From: Desulfobacterales bacterium CG23_combo_of_CG06-09_8_20_14_all_52_9
GTDB lineage: Bacteria; Desulfobacterota; Desulfobacteria; Desulfobacterales; UBA2156
Assembly: GCA_002771315.1 (NCBI GenBank)
Contig: PCSF01000023.1
Coordinates: 15,731-35,590 of the forward strand
Length of the DNA stretch: 19,860 nt
Direction: 5' to 3'
In this document: positions 1-8,114 of the stretch, piece after piece
How positions within the stretch are numbered: position 1 is the first letter of the stretch
Layout of the letters: each line of letters opens with the position of its first letter
Position numbers and translations under genes: made by a program
Notes under the pieces: model-generated
Databases searched by the model: none
The model's input: the letters and a program-made list of their open reading frames with translations, nothing else
What the model was told of the DNA's origin: nothing

Positions 1-1
1 T

Positions 2-343
2 CGGATGACGGCTTTCGTGGACCCTTTCAGAGAGGCGATGAGCACCGGCAATATCTTAGAATGCGGGCATCTCTTGGATGAAAATTGGCGCCTCAAGCAA
101 CATATGGCCGAAGGAATCACCAACAACTCCATCGAGCAAATGATTCAGAAGGCCAGGAAGGCAGGTGCGATAGGTGCCAAAATCGCCGGGGCCGGAGGCG
201 GCGGATTTCTTCTCTTGATCGCTCCCCGAGAAAAACAGGGAGAAATCATGGAAGCGATGAAGGACTACCGGGAGCTTCCGTTTATGCTCGAAGAGAGCGG
301 ATCCAAAGTGATCTTCGACGATCGATCATACTCGAGCAAGTAG
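2..343 (+). CDS. GHMP-family sugar kinase, C-terminal part; probably D-glycero-D-manno-heptose 7-phosphate kinase (HddA-like)
   Basis: Partial gene: the frame is open to the left edge, so only about 113 C-terminal residues are present and the ATG at 5 is almost certainly internal. Seen: the GHMP kinase C-terminal signature, a Gly-rich GAGGGGFLLL loop after KAGAIGAKIA, preceded by a helix with LLDENWRLKQ. This combination is typical of the HddA group, which phosphorylates D-glycero-D-manno-heptose 7-phosphate at C1 on the way to GDP-heptose. The N-terminal ATP-binding part lies outside the window. A GmhA-like isomerase two genes downstream supports a heptose role, because the two enzymes act in succession. 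Other GHMP kinases, such as fucokinase or galactokinase types, cannot be excluded from this fragment. Confidence 0.75.
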   Translation, partial: RMTAFVDPFREAMSTGNILECGHLLDENWRLKQHMAEGITNNSIEQMIQKARKAGAIGAKIAGAGGGGFLLLIAPREKQGEIMEAMKDYRELPFMLEESGSKVIFDDRSYSSK

Positions 344-408
344 GAAAAGGGATTCAACACATCCTCGTCTTCGGTAAAACACACCGGGACGATTCAAGGA
401 CAACATCG

Positions 409-1548
409 ATGGCTTATCGGGTTTTGGTTACCGGTGGTGCCGGGTTTATCGGCTCCCACACAGTGGATGCCCTGATTCAAAAGGGAAATCAGGTGCGGAT
501 CCTGGATAATTTTTCGAAAAGGGTCCATCCCCATGGAAGGCCGGGGTATCTGAATGCAAAAGCCGAATTGATGGTGGGAGATGTTCGCGAAAAGGGAGTC
601 TGGGAAGAAGCGCTCAAGGGCATCGACGTGGTTTACCACTTTGCTGCATATCAGGATTACCTGCCCGACTTTTCCACCTTTTTTCATGTGAACGCCGTAT
701 CCACCGCTTTGCTTTATGAAGTGCTGGTGGAAAAGCGCATGACTGAAAAAATCAGGAAAATCATTGTTGCGGCAAGTCAGGCGGTGATGGGAGAAGGGTG
801 CCACAGATGTCCAACCTGCCATCCCGAGGGGGGGCATTTCATCTATCCTTCTATCCGGCTGGAATCCCAGCTTTCTAAGGGAAAGTGGGATCACCAATGC
901 TCCGTATGCAATACCGTCCTCCAATGGGTACCCTCTGACGAATCCGTGGTCCATCCCTGCAACCAATATGCGCTCTCCAAATATTCCCAGGAGCAGATCG
1001 CCCTGAATCTGTCAAAGCGATACGGCATTCCTTCAGTGGTTCTGCGCTATTCCATCGTTCAGGGAGAAAGGCAGTCTTTTTATAACGCGTATTCCGGCGC
1101 CATGCGAATATTTGCCCTTTGTCTGTTATTTGACTCAAGCCCGGTAATTTTCGAGGACGGGTACCAGGTCCGGGATTTCGTCAACATCAAAGACGTGGTG
1201 GATGCCAATTTGCTGGTATTGGAAAATGATGCGGCAAATGGGCGCGTCTTTAATGTGGGAGGCGGTATCCCGTGGACCATCCTTGACTTTTACCGCTCGA
1301 TGCAACAAACCCTGAAAAAGGACATCGAACCCCAGATTCCGGGCCGCTATCGGTTCGGAGATACGCGCCATATCGTCTCCGATATCACCCGGCTTAAAAC
1401 CCTGGGATGGTCGCCTCGACGCACTGTTAAAGACAGCATCAGCGCTTTCTGGTCATATATCATCGGCCAAAAAACGCAAAGAGGGGTACTGGAATTTGCC
1501 CAGCAGCAGATGAAAAAGCTGCAGGTTATTCGGGAAGTTCAACACTAA
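409..1548 (+). CDS. NAD-dependent nucleotide-sugar epimerase/dehydratase with Cys-rich (putative zinc) insertion; dTDP-L-rhamnose 4-epimerase-like
   Basis: An extended-SDR enzyme of 379 residues. The frame is open back to 85, but the ATG at 409 has an AGGA at 397-400 and puts the Rossmann motif GGAGFIG at residues 9-15, as expected. D33 of the ILDN stretch ends the second strand. The catalytic pair is Y187 and K191 (YALSK). Residues 131-167 carry C131-x2-C134-x2-C137 and C164-x2-C167, a likely zinc-binding insert placed just before the active-site Tyr. The later stretches RQSFYNAYSG and PVIFEDGYQVRDFV match the subgroup containing dTDP-L-rhamnose 4-epimerase (WbiB type), which has a similar Cys-rich insert. 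The substrate is therefore probably an activated deoxy-sugar or heptose, but this is inference. It lies between the GHMP kinase and the isomerase, 15 nt before the next start. Confidence 0.85.
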   Translation: MAYRVLVTGGAGFIGSHTVDALIQKGNQVRILDNFSKRVHPHGRPGYLNAKAELMVGDVREKGVWEEALKGIDVVYHFAAYQDYLPDFSTFFHVNAVSTALLYEVLVEKRMTEKIRKIIVAASQAVMGEGCHRCPTCHPEGGHFIYPSIRLESQLSKGKWDHQCSVCNTVLQWVPSDESVVHPCNQYALSKYSQEQIALNLSKRYGIPSVVLRYSIVQGERQSFYNAYSGAMRIFALCLLFDSSPVIFEDGYQVRDFVNIKDVVDANLLVLENDAANGRVFNVGGGIPWTILDFYRSMQQTLKKDIEPQIPGRYRFGDTRHIVSDITRLKTLGWSPRRTVKDSISAFWSYIIGQKTQRGVLEFAQQQMKKLQVIREVQH

Positions 1549-1563
1549 TGTGAGGTTTCTCAG

Positions 1564-2148
1564 ATGGACATCAAAGCCTTTGCGGACCGTTATCTTGCCG
1601 CACTTTCGGATGTGCTGGACGCCTTTGACAAGGAACAATTCGACAAGCTGACCCGGCTCATCCTGGAGGCTTATGATCTCAATCGACGCATCTTCATCAT
1701 GGGAAACGGGGGAAGCGGTGCAACAGCATCCCATTTCACCTGTGACATCAACAAGGGGTGCTGTATGGATGTGGAAAAAAAATTCAAGGTCATCTGCCTG
1801 AATGACAACATCCCCACTCTTCTGGCTTACGCCAACGACTTATCCTACGACAGGATTTTCGTGGAACCGATGAAGAACTTCTTCAGCAAGGGGGATGTGG
1901 TGATCGGGATATCGGCGAGCGGAAACTCCGAAAACGTACTCAAAGCCATTGCTTTTGCCAATGAAAACGGGGGAAAGACTGTGGGCCTGTGCGGTTTTTC
2001 AGGAGGTAAGCTGGCTCAAATGGTGCACGTGCCTTTCGTGGTCCGCGTGGACGATATGCAGAAAGTGGAAGATGTCCACGTCATCGTCATCCATATGATC
2101 ATGCAGGCGGTCTATGCGGCGCTGCATACAAAGAGCGGACTTCGATGA
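1564..2148 (+). CDS. SIS-domain sugar-phosphate isomerase, GmhA-like (sedoheptulose 7-phosphate isomerase)
   Basis: A single SIS domain of 194 residues, the usual GmhA length. GmhA converts sedoheptulose 7-phosphate to D-glycero-D-manno-heptose 7-phosphate, the first step of ADP- or GDP-heptose synthesis in the cytoplasm. Seen: phosphate loop GNGGSGATASH (residues 48-57), second Ser-rich loop ISASGNSENV (116-125), and the C-terminal helix VEDVHVIVIHMI. Aligned by eye to E. coli GmhA, the metal/catalytic positions H61, E65, Q172 and H180 become H57, D61, E169 and H177, so two of the four are conservatively changed. The start has GAGG at 1552-1555. The gene follows the epimerase by 15 nt and overlaps the NusG paralogue by ATGA. 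The heptose role fits the HddA-like kinase upstream, but the substrate is unproven. Confidence 0.8.
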   Translation: MDIKAFADRYLAALSDVLDAFDKEQFDKLTRLILEAYDLNRRIFIMGNGGSGATASHFTCDINKGCCMDVEKKFKVICLNDNIPTLLAYANDLSYDRIFVEPMKNFFSKGDVVIGISASGNSENVLKAIAFANENGGKTVGLCGFSGGKLAQMVHVPFVVRVDDMQKVEDVHVIVIHMIMQAVYAALHTKSGLR

Positions 2149-2672
2149 AACATGAGGCGCTTGTCCGGAAATGGTATGTGCTCCATACCAAAAGCCGTTT
2201 TGAAAACGTCGTCACCGAAGGCCTGACAAAAAAATCGTTGGAAGTCTTTCTTCCCAAGATTCAGGTTCAAAGCAGGCGCAAAGATCGAAAGCTCCTCATC
2301 CGGGCCCCCCTCTTTCCCGGATATGTCTTTGTAAAAACCGATTTAAACCCTTATCAGCATCTGGAGATTGTCAAGACGGTGGGGGCGGTTCGACTCATCG
2401 GGAATAAAACCGGACCGGTTCCTGTTATGGATGAAACGGTGACCTCTCTTCAAATCATGGTGGCCGGCGATCATACGATTTTAACAGGGAGCCGCCTGAA
2501 AAGAGGAGACCGGGTCATGGTGGTCAACGGACCCTTTACCGGGGTGACCGGCATCTTCATCCGTTACAAGAGCCAGGGCCGGGTCGTGGTCAATATCGAG
2601 GCTCTTGGCCAATATGCCGCCGTGGATGTAGATCAGGATGATGTGGAAAAGATCCCCCATTTCATTCCTTAA
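2145..2672 (+). CDS. NusG-paralogue transcription antitermination factor (RfaH/UpxY/LoaP-like)
   Basis: A 175-residue protein with an N-terminal NGN domain (WYVLHTK at 10-16, LFPGYVFVK at 56-64) and a C-terminal KOW domain (GDRVMVVNGPFTGVTGIF, about 121-138). Housekeeping NusG sits with secE and rplK, which are absent here. This copy is instead fused by an ATGA overlap to the end of a sugar-gene block, the typical setting of specialised paralogues such as RfaH and UpxY. Those factors bind RNA polymerase and keep it processive through long polysaccharide operons. It is last in the sugar block rather than first, so its target may be the upstream operon, most of which is outside the window. No ops-like element can be judged from this window. 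About 72 nt separate it from the holB start. Confidence 0.82.
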   Translation: MKHEALVRKWYVLHTKSRFENVVTEGLTKKSLEVFLPKIQVQSRRKDRKLLIRAPLFPGYVFVKTDLNPYQHLEIVKTVGAVRLIGNKTGPVPVMDETVTSLQIMVAGDHTILTGSRLKRGDRVMVVNGPFTGVTGIFIRYKSQGRVVVNIEALGQYAAVDVDQDDVEKIPHFIP

Positions 2673-2744
2673 ATCTTGCCTTATTGCCCTTTTTCTTTTA
2701 GACTGTCTCCCGTAGTTTTACATCGGAAACCAATATCAACAGAC

Positions 2745-3815
2745 ATGGCGACCTCGTCGATGGAACCGGATTTTGACATCTTGAAACACCAGAAGCATGC
2801 GCACCGCCTTCTCGGGGCTTTTCTCAAAAGCGGCCATATCCCCCATGCCCTCCTATTCACGGGAATCGAGGGATCGGGTAAAAGAGACGCCGCTTTTACC
2901 TTTGCCATGGCCTGCAACTGCGAGGAGTCCCCGACAGACTGGGTTCAAGGCCTAAAAAAAACCGTCTTCGGACCAATTCCCTGCGGTCGTTGTCTGCCCT
3001 GCCGCAAGATCGTTTCGGGGAATCACCCCGATATGATTCTTCTTGCCCCTGAACGATCGGTGATCAAAATCGCCCGGATCCGCCAACTCTGTCACGAACT
3101 CTCTTTAAAACCCTATGAAGCCAAGAGACGCGTTGCAGTGATCGTCGATGCGCCCTGGATGACACCGGAAGCTGGGAATGCCCTGCTCAAAATACTGGAG
3201 GAACCTCCTCCTCAGACACTTTTGATTCTTACTGCCGTTCAGCGTTCCGATCTGCTCCCGACTCTGGTTTCCCGCTGCCACTCCATACGATTCCACCCCC
3301 TCCCGGAGAGTCATATTGCCGCCGCCTTGCAGAACCGTCTCGGCCTTTCCGCGGACGAGGCCGATGCACTGGCTCCTATGGCCAACGGCAGCCTGTCACG
3401 GGCACTTGCCATGGCGAACAGGGAGGCCGGTGCCTCAAAGTGGCTGAATCGCAGGAGGGCGATCATTTCCGCCTCCGGGTTAGATCGCCCGGAATCATTC
3501 TCTTTCGAGCCGCTCACCCTGTCCCTGGCCTTTGCAGAGCGGCTGTCCGACGAAAAGGAGCGTATCCCAGAGGCCCTCGACATTCTGCAATGCTACCTTC
3601 GGGACCTTGTAGCGCTCCGATGGGCGTCACCCCATTTATTCAATAAAGACTTGACCCATAAGATGCAATATGTTTCACAACATACCCGTCTGGAAGTGCT
3701 TATGACGCAAATTGAAGCGATTCAGCGGGCCCAAAGAAACCTTACGGCCAACGTGAACCCCAGGCTGGCATTGGAAACCATGATGATTCATCTTCGAAAC
3801 GCCTGTCATGAATAA
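2745..3815 (+). CDS. holB: DNA polymerase III delta' subunit
   Basis: Clamp-loader subunit, AAA+ fold, 356 residues from the ATG at 2745. Seen: Walker A-like G40-IEGSGK-R47, zinc module with C59, C80, C83 and C86 (CGRCLPC), the segment VIVDAPWMTPEAGNALLKILEEPPP and the SRC arginine motif (LVSRCHSIRF). The subunit works with DnaX and HolA to load the beta clamp. The frame extends to a TTG at 2676, but the protein family begins close to the segment DFDILKHQ. The ATG at 2745 or the one at 2760 is therefore preferred; neither has a clear ribosome site, so the start is uncertain. The end overlaps ricT by 8 nt, a sign of translational coupling. Confidence 0.92.
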   Translation: MATSSMEPDFDILKHQKHAHRLLGAFLKSGHIPHALLFTGIEGSGKRDAAFTFAMACNCEESPTDWVQGLKKTVFGPIPCGRCLPCRKIVSGNHPDMILLAPERSVIKIARIRQLCHELSLKPYEAKRRVAVIVDAPWMTPEAGNALLKILEEPPPQTLLILTAVQRSDLLPTLVSRCHSIRFHPLPESHIAAALQNRLGLSADEADALAPMANGSLSRALAMANREAGASKWLNRRRAIISASGLDRPESFSFEPLTLSLAFAERLSDEKERIPEALDILQCYLRDLVALRWASPHLFNKDLTHKMQYVSQHTRLEVLMTQIEAIQRAQRNLTANVNPRLALETMMIHLRNACHE

Positions 3816-4626
3816 GATTGTCGGAATCCGCTTTAAGCCGACCGGGAAGGTCTATCATTTTGATTGCGGAGCCTTTGTGCTCCATGAAAAGGACTCGGTG
3901 ATCGTCGAAACCGAACAGGGTCTTGAACTGGGCACTGTGGTAGTCGCTCCCTTTACCCGCGATGAAGATTTTTCGGGCAAACCTTTGAAAAAGGTGTATC
4001 GACTGGCCGTGGAAAACGATTTCAGTCAGCTGGAACAAAACCGGGAGACAGAAAGGCGCGCCCATGCCTTTTGCTTGCACAGCATCATAAACCTGGGGCT
4101 TTCCATGCATCTGTTTTCAGTGGAAAGTAATTTCGACGGCAATAAGCTCACCTTCTTTTTCACCGCGGAAGGGCGTGTCGATTTCCGCCAGCTTGTGAAA
4201 ATGCTGGTGAAAGAACTCGGTACCCGTGTGGAAATGCGTCAGGTCGGAATTCGGAATCAGGCTAAGATGTGCGGTGGGATCGGGCGCTGCGGAAGGATGT
4301 TCTGCTGCTCGAATTTTATCGAGAAGTTCGAGCCGATTTCCATACGCATGGCCAAGGAACAGGGGCTGTCCCTCAACCCAACCAAGATTTCCGGGCAGTG
4401 TGGCAGATTGATGTGCTGTTTAACCTTCGAAAACGAAACCTATTTGGAATTGAAAAAAGAATTCCCGCCCATCGGCCATACGGTGAAGACCGCTCGAGGA
4501 GAAGGGACAGTGGTCCGCCACAACGTCATCTGTGACCGCATGGTCATTCAAATAGCCGACGGCCAGGAAATCGAAATTCGTCGAGATGAAATCCAAGAAA
4601 CAGAAAAAGAGGTACAACAGAATTGA
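3808..4626 (+). CDS. ricT: PSP1-domain protein, RicT (YaaT) family
   Basis: A 272-residue PSP1-domain protein. In Bacillus subtilis RicT forms the Y-complex with RicA and RicF; it carries Fe-S clusters and affects RNase Y-dependent RNA processing and development. In Gram-negative lineages the role is less clear. Seen: the conserved cysteine clusters KMCGGIGRCGRMFCC (C155, C161, C166, C167) and SGQCGRLMCCL (C198, C203, C204), which match the family's cluster ligands, followed by a small beta-rich tail. Length matches the family. It starts 8 nt inside holB and ends TTGA-overlapped with metG, so the three are almost surely one transcript. Confidence 0.9.
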   Translation: MNKIVGIRFKPTGKVYHFDCGAFVLHEKDSVIVETEQGLELGTVVVAPFTRDEDFSGKPLKKVYRLAVENDFSQLEQNRETERRAHAFCLHSIINLGLSMHLFSVESNFDGNKLTFFFTAEGRVDFRQLVKMLVKELGTRVEMRQVGIRNQAKMCGGIGRCGRMFCCSNFIEKFEPISIRMAKEQGLSLNPTKISGQCGRLMCCLTFENETYLELKKEFPPIGHTVKTARGEGTVVRHNVICDRMVIQIADGQEIEIRRDEIQETEKEVQQN

Positions 4627-6548
4627 CACCCGAACCTTTTTACGTCACCACCCCGATTTATTATGTCAATGCCCGGCCACACCTGGGACACGCCTATACG
4701 ACTCTTGTTGCGGATGTCCTGTGCCGGTACCAACAAATGAAGCAAAAAGAAACGTTCCTACTGACCGGGACGGATGAACACGGCGATAAAGTGGTCCAAG
4801 CCGCAAAGGCGGAAAATGAAAGCCCCAAGGATTATGTGGATAAAATCAGCGGCCTTTTCCGTGACCTCTGGCCGAAGCTGAACGTACGGCACCACGACTT
4901 CATCAGAACCACGGAACCCCGGCACATTGCGGTGGTGGAACGTGTGCTTCAAAAGATCTACGACGCTGGCGATATCTACTTCGGCGAATACGAAGGCCTC
5001 TATTGTTTCGGGTGCGAACGCTTTTACACCGAACATGAACTCAAAGACGGCAAATGCCCGGATCATGAAACGGAGCCCGAACAAATTAGAGAGCATAATT
5101 ATTTCTTCAAGATGAGCCGGTATCAGGGATGGCTCATCGAGCACATTCAATCCCATCCCGATTTCATCCGTCCGCAGCGGTACCGAAACGAGGTCCTTTC
5201 CTTTCTGAAAGAGCCTTTAGAGGACCTATGTATCTCACGCCCCAAGACCCGCCTGCAATGGGGCATTACGCTGCCGTTCGACAATAATTACGTCACCTAT
5301 GTCTGGTTCGACGCCCTCCTGAATTACGTGTCCGCACTGGGATACCCCGACGGTGAGCGTTTCTTGAAACTCTGGCCCCATGCTCAACACATCGTTGCCA
5401 AAGACATCTTAAAGCCCCACGGTATATACTGGCCTACCATGCTCAAGGCTGCCGGAATTCCGGTCTACCAGCACCTCAACGTGCATGGATACTGGAACGT
5501 GGACCAAAGCAAAATGTCCAAGAGCCTCAAAAACGTCATTGACCCCCTTGCCCTGATTCAAAGCTATGGACTGGATGCTTTTCGATTCTTCCTCATGCGA
5601 GAGATGGTCTTCGGGTTGGATGCCGGCTTTTCCGAGGCGGCTCTGGTCGCCCGCATCAACTCCGATTTGGCCAACGACTTGGGTAATCTTTTTTCAAGAA
5701 CGTTGGCCATGGCCCACAAATACTTCAAAGGGCGCGTTCCGGAAGTTCCACCCGAAGCCCGGGATGAAATGGGATTCAGTATTGAAAAAAAGGCAGGGGA
5801 TACCATTTCGGAATTTGAAGCGGCCATGGAAGCCTTTGCCTTCCATAAAGCCCTCATGGCGGTCTGGGAATTCATCAACCAGTTGAACAAATATATCGAC
5901 GTCACGGCTCCCTGGATGCTGGCTAAGGACCCTTCCCAACATGACCTTCTTGCCGCAGTCATCTCTAACCTGTTGGAAGGGCTGTATGTCATATCGGGCC
6001 TGATCTATCCGATCATGCCGGAGACAGCTCAAACCATGCAAAAACATCTGGGGCTTAAGCCCGATGCTCGGTTTTTCGACCTGGATCGGCTGGGCCCGTT
6101 TAACCGGATACGCTCCGGAACTCATCTTCCTAGAGCGACAGCCCTTTTCCCGAGGATCGACACGGAGAAAAATAAAACCCAAGGATCCGACAAGACCCAT
6201 TCGGTCGCAGCGTTACAACCCGTCAAACCTGAGATTGACATAGAAACCTTCCGTAAGCTTGACCTTCGGGTTGTCACCGTCTTGAAGGCCGAATCGATCC
6301 CAAAGGCCAAGAGACTTTTAGCGCTGGAAGTCGATATGGGAGAAATACGAACCGTAGTGTCGGGCATCGCCCAAAGTTACAAGCCGGCAGACCTCATCGG
6401 CAAACAGATCGTTTTGGCGGCCAACTTAAAGCCGGCCAAAATCATGGGAGTTCTTTCCAAAGGGATGATGCTGGCCGTCGCAGACGGAGAGCATGCCGTC
6501 GCCCTGACCGTGGATAAACCGGTCAAGCCGGGGACTCCCGTCACTTGA
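4623..6548 (+). CDS. metG: Methionyl-tRNA synthetase with C-terminal tRNA-binding domain
   Basis: A class I aminoacyl-tRNA synthetase of 641 residues that charges tRNA-Met in the cytoplasm. Seen: the HIGH-type motif HLGH at 20-23, a zinc knuckle C128-x2-C131 with C145 and H148, the KMSKS loop at 297-301, an anticodon-binding helical region around 350-480, and a C-terminal Trbp111-like domain from about 545 (FRKLDLRVVTV, LAANLKPAKIMGVLSKGMML) that allows dimerisation and tRNA binding. The start is a TTG at 4623 that overlaps the ricT stop; AAAGAGG at 4606-4612 is a good ribosome site for it, and the residues before the first strand (FYVTTPIYYVN) fit the usual N-terminus. No later ATG would preserve that strand. 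The final tail is followed by 55 nt before the transpeptidase. Confidence 0.97.
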   Translation: MTPEPFYVTTPIYYVNARPHLGHAYTTLVADVLCRYQQMKQKETFLLTGTDEHGDKVVQAAKAENESPKDYVDKISGLFRDLWPKLNVRHHDFIRTTEPRHIAVVERVLQKIYDAGDIYFGEYEGLYCFGCERFYTEHELKDGKCPDHETEPEQIREHNYFFKMSRYQGWLIEHIQSHPDFIRPQRYRNEVLSFLKEPLEDLCISRPKTRLQWGITLPFDNNYVTYVWFDALLNYVSALGYPDGERFLKLWPHAQHIVAKDILKPHGIYWPTMLKAAGIPVYQHLNVHGYWNVDQSKMSKSLKNVIDPLALIQSYGLDAFRFFLMREMVFGLDAGFSEAALVARINSDLANDLGNLFSRTLAMAHKYFKGRVPEVPPEARDEMGFSIEKKAGDTISEFEAAMEAFAFHKALMAVWEFINQLNKYIDVTAPWMLAKDPSQHDLLAAVISNLLEGLYVISGLIYPIMPETAQTMQKHLGLKPDARFFDLDRLGPFNRIRSGTHLPRATALFPRIDTEKNKTQGSDKTHSVAALQPVKPEIDIETFRKLDLRVVTVLKAESIPKAKRLLALEVDMGEIRTVVSGIAQSYKPADLIGKQIVLAANLKPAKIMGVLSKGMMLAVADGEHAVALTVDKPVKPGTPVT

Positions 6549-6603
6549 AACCCACAATCGGCAACATGCACAGCTCCAATTAAAACGATTTGGCCTAAAT
6601 CTC

Positions 6604-8013
6604 ATGAAACCCGAACTATCCAAAGAAAAACCCATATTGACCCCATCGCCCCGTCAAACCTGGCAGGACTATCAGGCCGAATTGAAACGCCAAAACATCC
6701 GCAAAAGACACACCCGCGGGCTGGTTCGATGGGTCATATCCCTGCTGGTTCTTGCAGCATCTCTTTACGGTCTGTCGGTGAAAATCGATGGATTTTCCGG
6801 CACTCCGAAAGATTTTTCCAAGCCAAAGCCGAACCTTGCTCGCTCTGATCTGTCAGATCCCCAAGCGAACAAAACAGCGGATTTGGATATTAAAAAAAAT
6901 AATTGGACGGCCTTGGCGAAAAACGCGTCATTTCTAAAAGAAATGCGACCTCAATGGACCTTTTATCAAGACGGCAAGCGCTTTTCCGTGGAAACGACAC
7001 TAAACGCTTCCCTGCAGCGCTTTTTGAATGATAAGCTGGATCGAAAATTACCGAAACAGGTCGCCATAGTGGTCGTAGAGCCTTCAACCGGACGTATCCT
7101 GGCCCTTGCAGGGCACGACCGGATCAATCCTGCAAACAACCCATGCTTGAAAAGCGACTTTCCGGCAGCCAGTATTTTCAAGATTGTCACCGCTTCGGCC
7201 GCTGTTGAAAAACACAATTTTAACCCCGAGACCTCGTTTTTCTACAACGGACAAAAACATACTTTGTATAAATCCCAGTTAAAAAACACCAAGAATAAAT
7301 ACAGCCATCGGATCACGTTGCGGGATTCCTTTGCCCAATCCGTCAATCCTGTATTCGGGAAATTGGGTATTTATCATCTCGATATGTCTGAAATCGAAAA
7401 TTATGCCCGGGCATTCGGGTTCGGTGAAGAAATCGGATTTGAGTTGGGGATGTCCAGAAGTGGTCTGTTCGTTTCCGAGGAGCCTTATCACTTGGCTGAG
7501 GTTGCCAGCGGATTCAACCGGAAAACCACCCTCTCCCCCTTGCACGGAGCCCTCATCGCGTCGGCTGTCCTCAATGGCGGGAAGCTCATGTCGCCGTCAC
7601 TCATCGATCGGGTCACCAATGGGAAGGGTGAGACGGTTTATCGGGGTCAAACTTCCCAGATCAGCCAGGCGATCTCTCCAAACACCGCATCGGTTCTCTC
7701 GGACCTCATGCAGGCCACGATCCGATCCGGGACCTCCCGGAGAGCCTTCAGCGGGTACCGTTATGACAGGGTGTTGTCGAAGCTGATCATCGGAGGAAAA
7801 ACCGGTTCCATTTCCAATGTCACCCAAACTTCCAAATACGACTGGTTCGTCGGATTTGCCAAGGAAAAAGGGAGGGCGGAAAGCATCGCCATCTCGGTGC
7901 TCGTGGTTCACGGAGAAACGCTTTCCAGGAAAGCCGGATCCTATGCGAGAATGGCCATTAAGGCCTATTATGAGGAGTATTTCAATGGAAAAAATAGCAA
8001 CAGGCGTTCCTGA
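6604..8013 (+). CDS. Penicillin-binding protein transpeptidase, short form (single membrane anchor, no obvious dimerisation domain)
   Basis: A 469-residue serine acyltransferase that should cross-link peptidoglycan in the periplasm. Seen: a cytoplasmic basic N-terminus, one membrane segment at about 42-58 (VRWVISLLVLAASLYGLSV), a linker of about 70 residues, then the transpeptidase domain with all three motifs: S190-IFK-193, S246-VN-248 and K399-TG. The segment from 146 (VAIVVVEPSTGRILALAG) is the usual start of the catalytic domain. The roughly 250-residue dimerisation domain of PBP2/PBP3 is missing, so this is a compact class, possibly of the sort paired with other cell-wall partners. It lies between metG and kdnA. 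The start has no strong ribosome site. Role in elongation, division or sporulation-like processes is not shown. Confidence 0.87.
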   Translation: MKPELSKEKPILTPSPRQTWQDYQAELKRQNIRKRHTRGLVRWVISLLVLAASLYGLSVKIDGFSGTPKDFSKPKPNLARSDLSDPQANKTADLDIKKNNWTALAKNASFLKEMRPQWTFYQDGKRFSVETTLNASLQRFLNDKLDRKLPKQVAIVVVEPSTGRILALAGHDRINPANNPCLKSDFPAASIFKIVTASAAVEKHNFNPETSFFYNGQKHTLYKSQLKNTKNKYSHRITLRDSFAQSVNPVFGKLGIYHLDMSEIENYARAFGFGEEIGFELGMSRSGLFVSEEPYHLAEVASGFNRKTTLSPLHGALIASAVLNGGKLMSPSLIDRVTNGKGETVYRGQTSQISQAISPNTASVLSDLMQATIRSGTSRRAFSGYRYDRVLSKLIIGGKTGSISNVTQTSKYDWFVGFAKEKGRAESIAISVLVVHGETLSRKAGSYARMAIKAYYEEYFNGKNSNRRS

Positions 8014-8114
8014 CATAGAAACCGCCCGCTTTTAAAAAGATATCCATTGAATCCCGCAAGATTCGACCGGCGGTATCAAAGTATAAAACCTAAAAACCTG
8101 TGAGGAGATCGAAC

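Noticed and set aside
85..408. Upstream 108-codon extension of the epimerase frame
   Set aside because: It runs over the end of the GHMP kinase gene in another frame, is rich in Arg and low-complexity residues, and the Rossmann motif sits at the right distance only from the ATG at 409 with its AGGA site.
8047..8087. TTGAAT and TATAAA ahead of kdnA as a promoter
   Set aside because: Spacing of 29 nt is too long for sigma70, and no better -35 was found at 17 nt from TATAAA.
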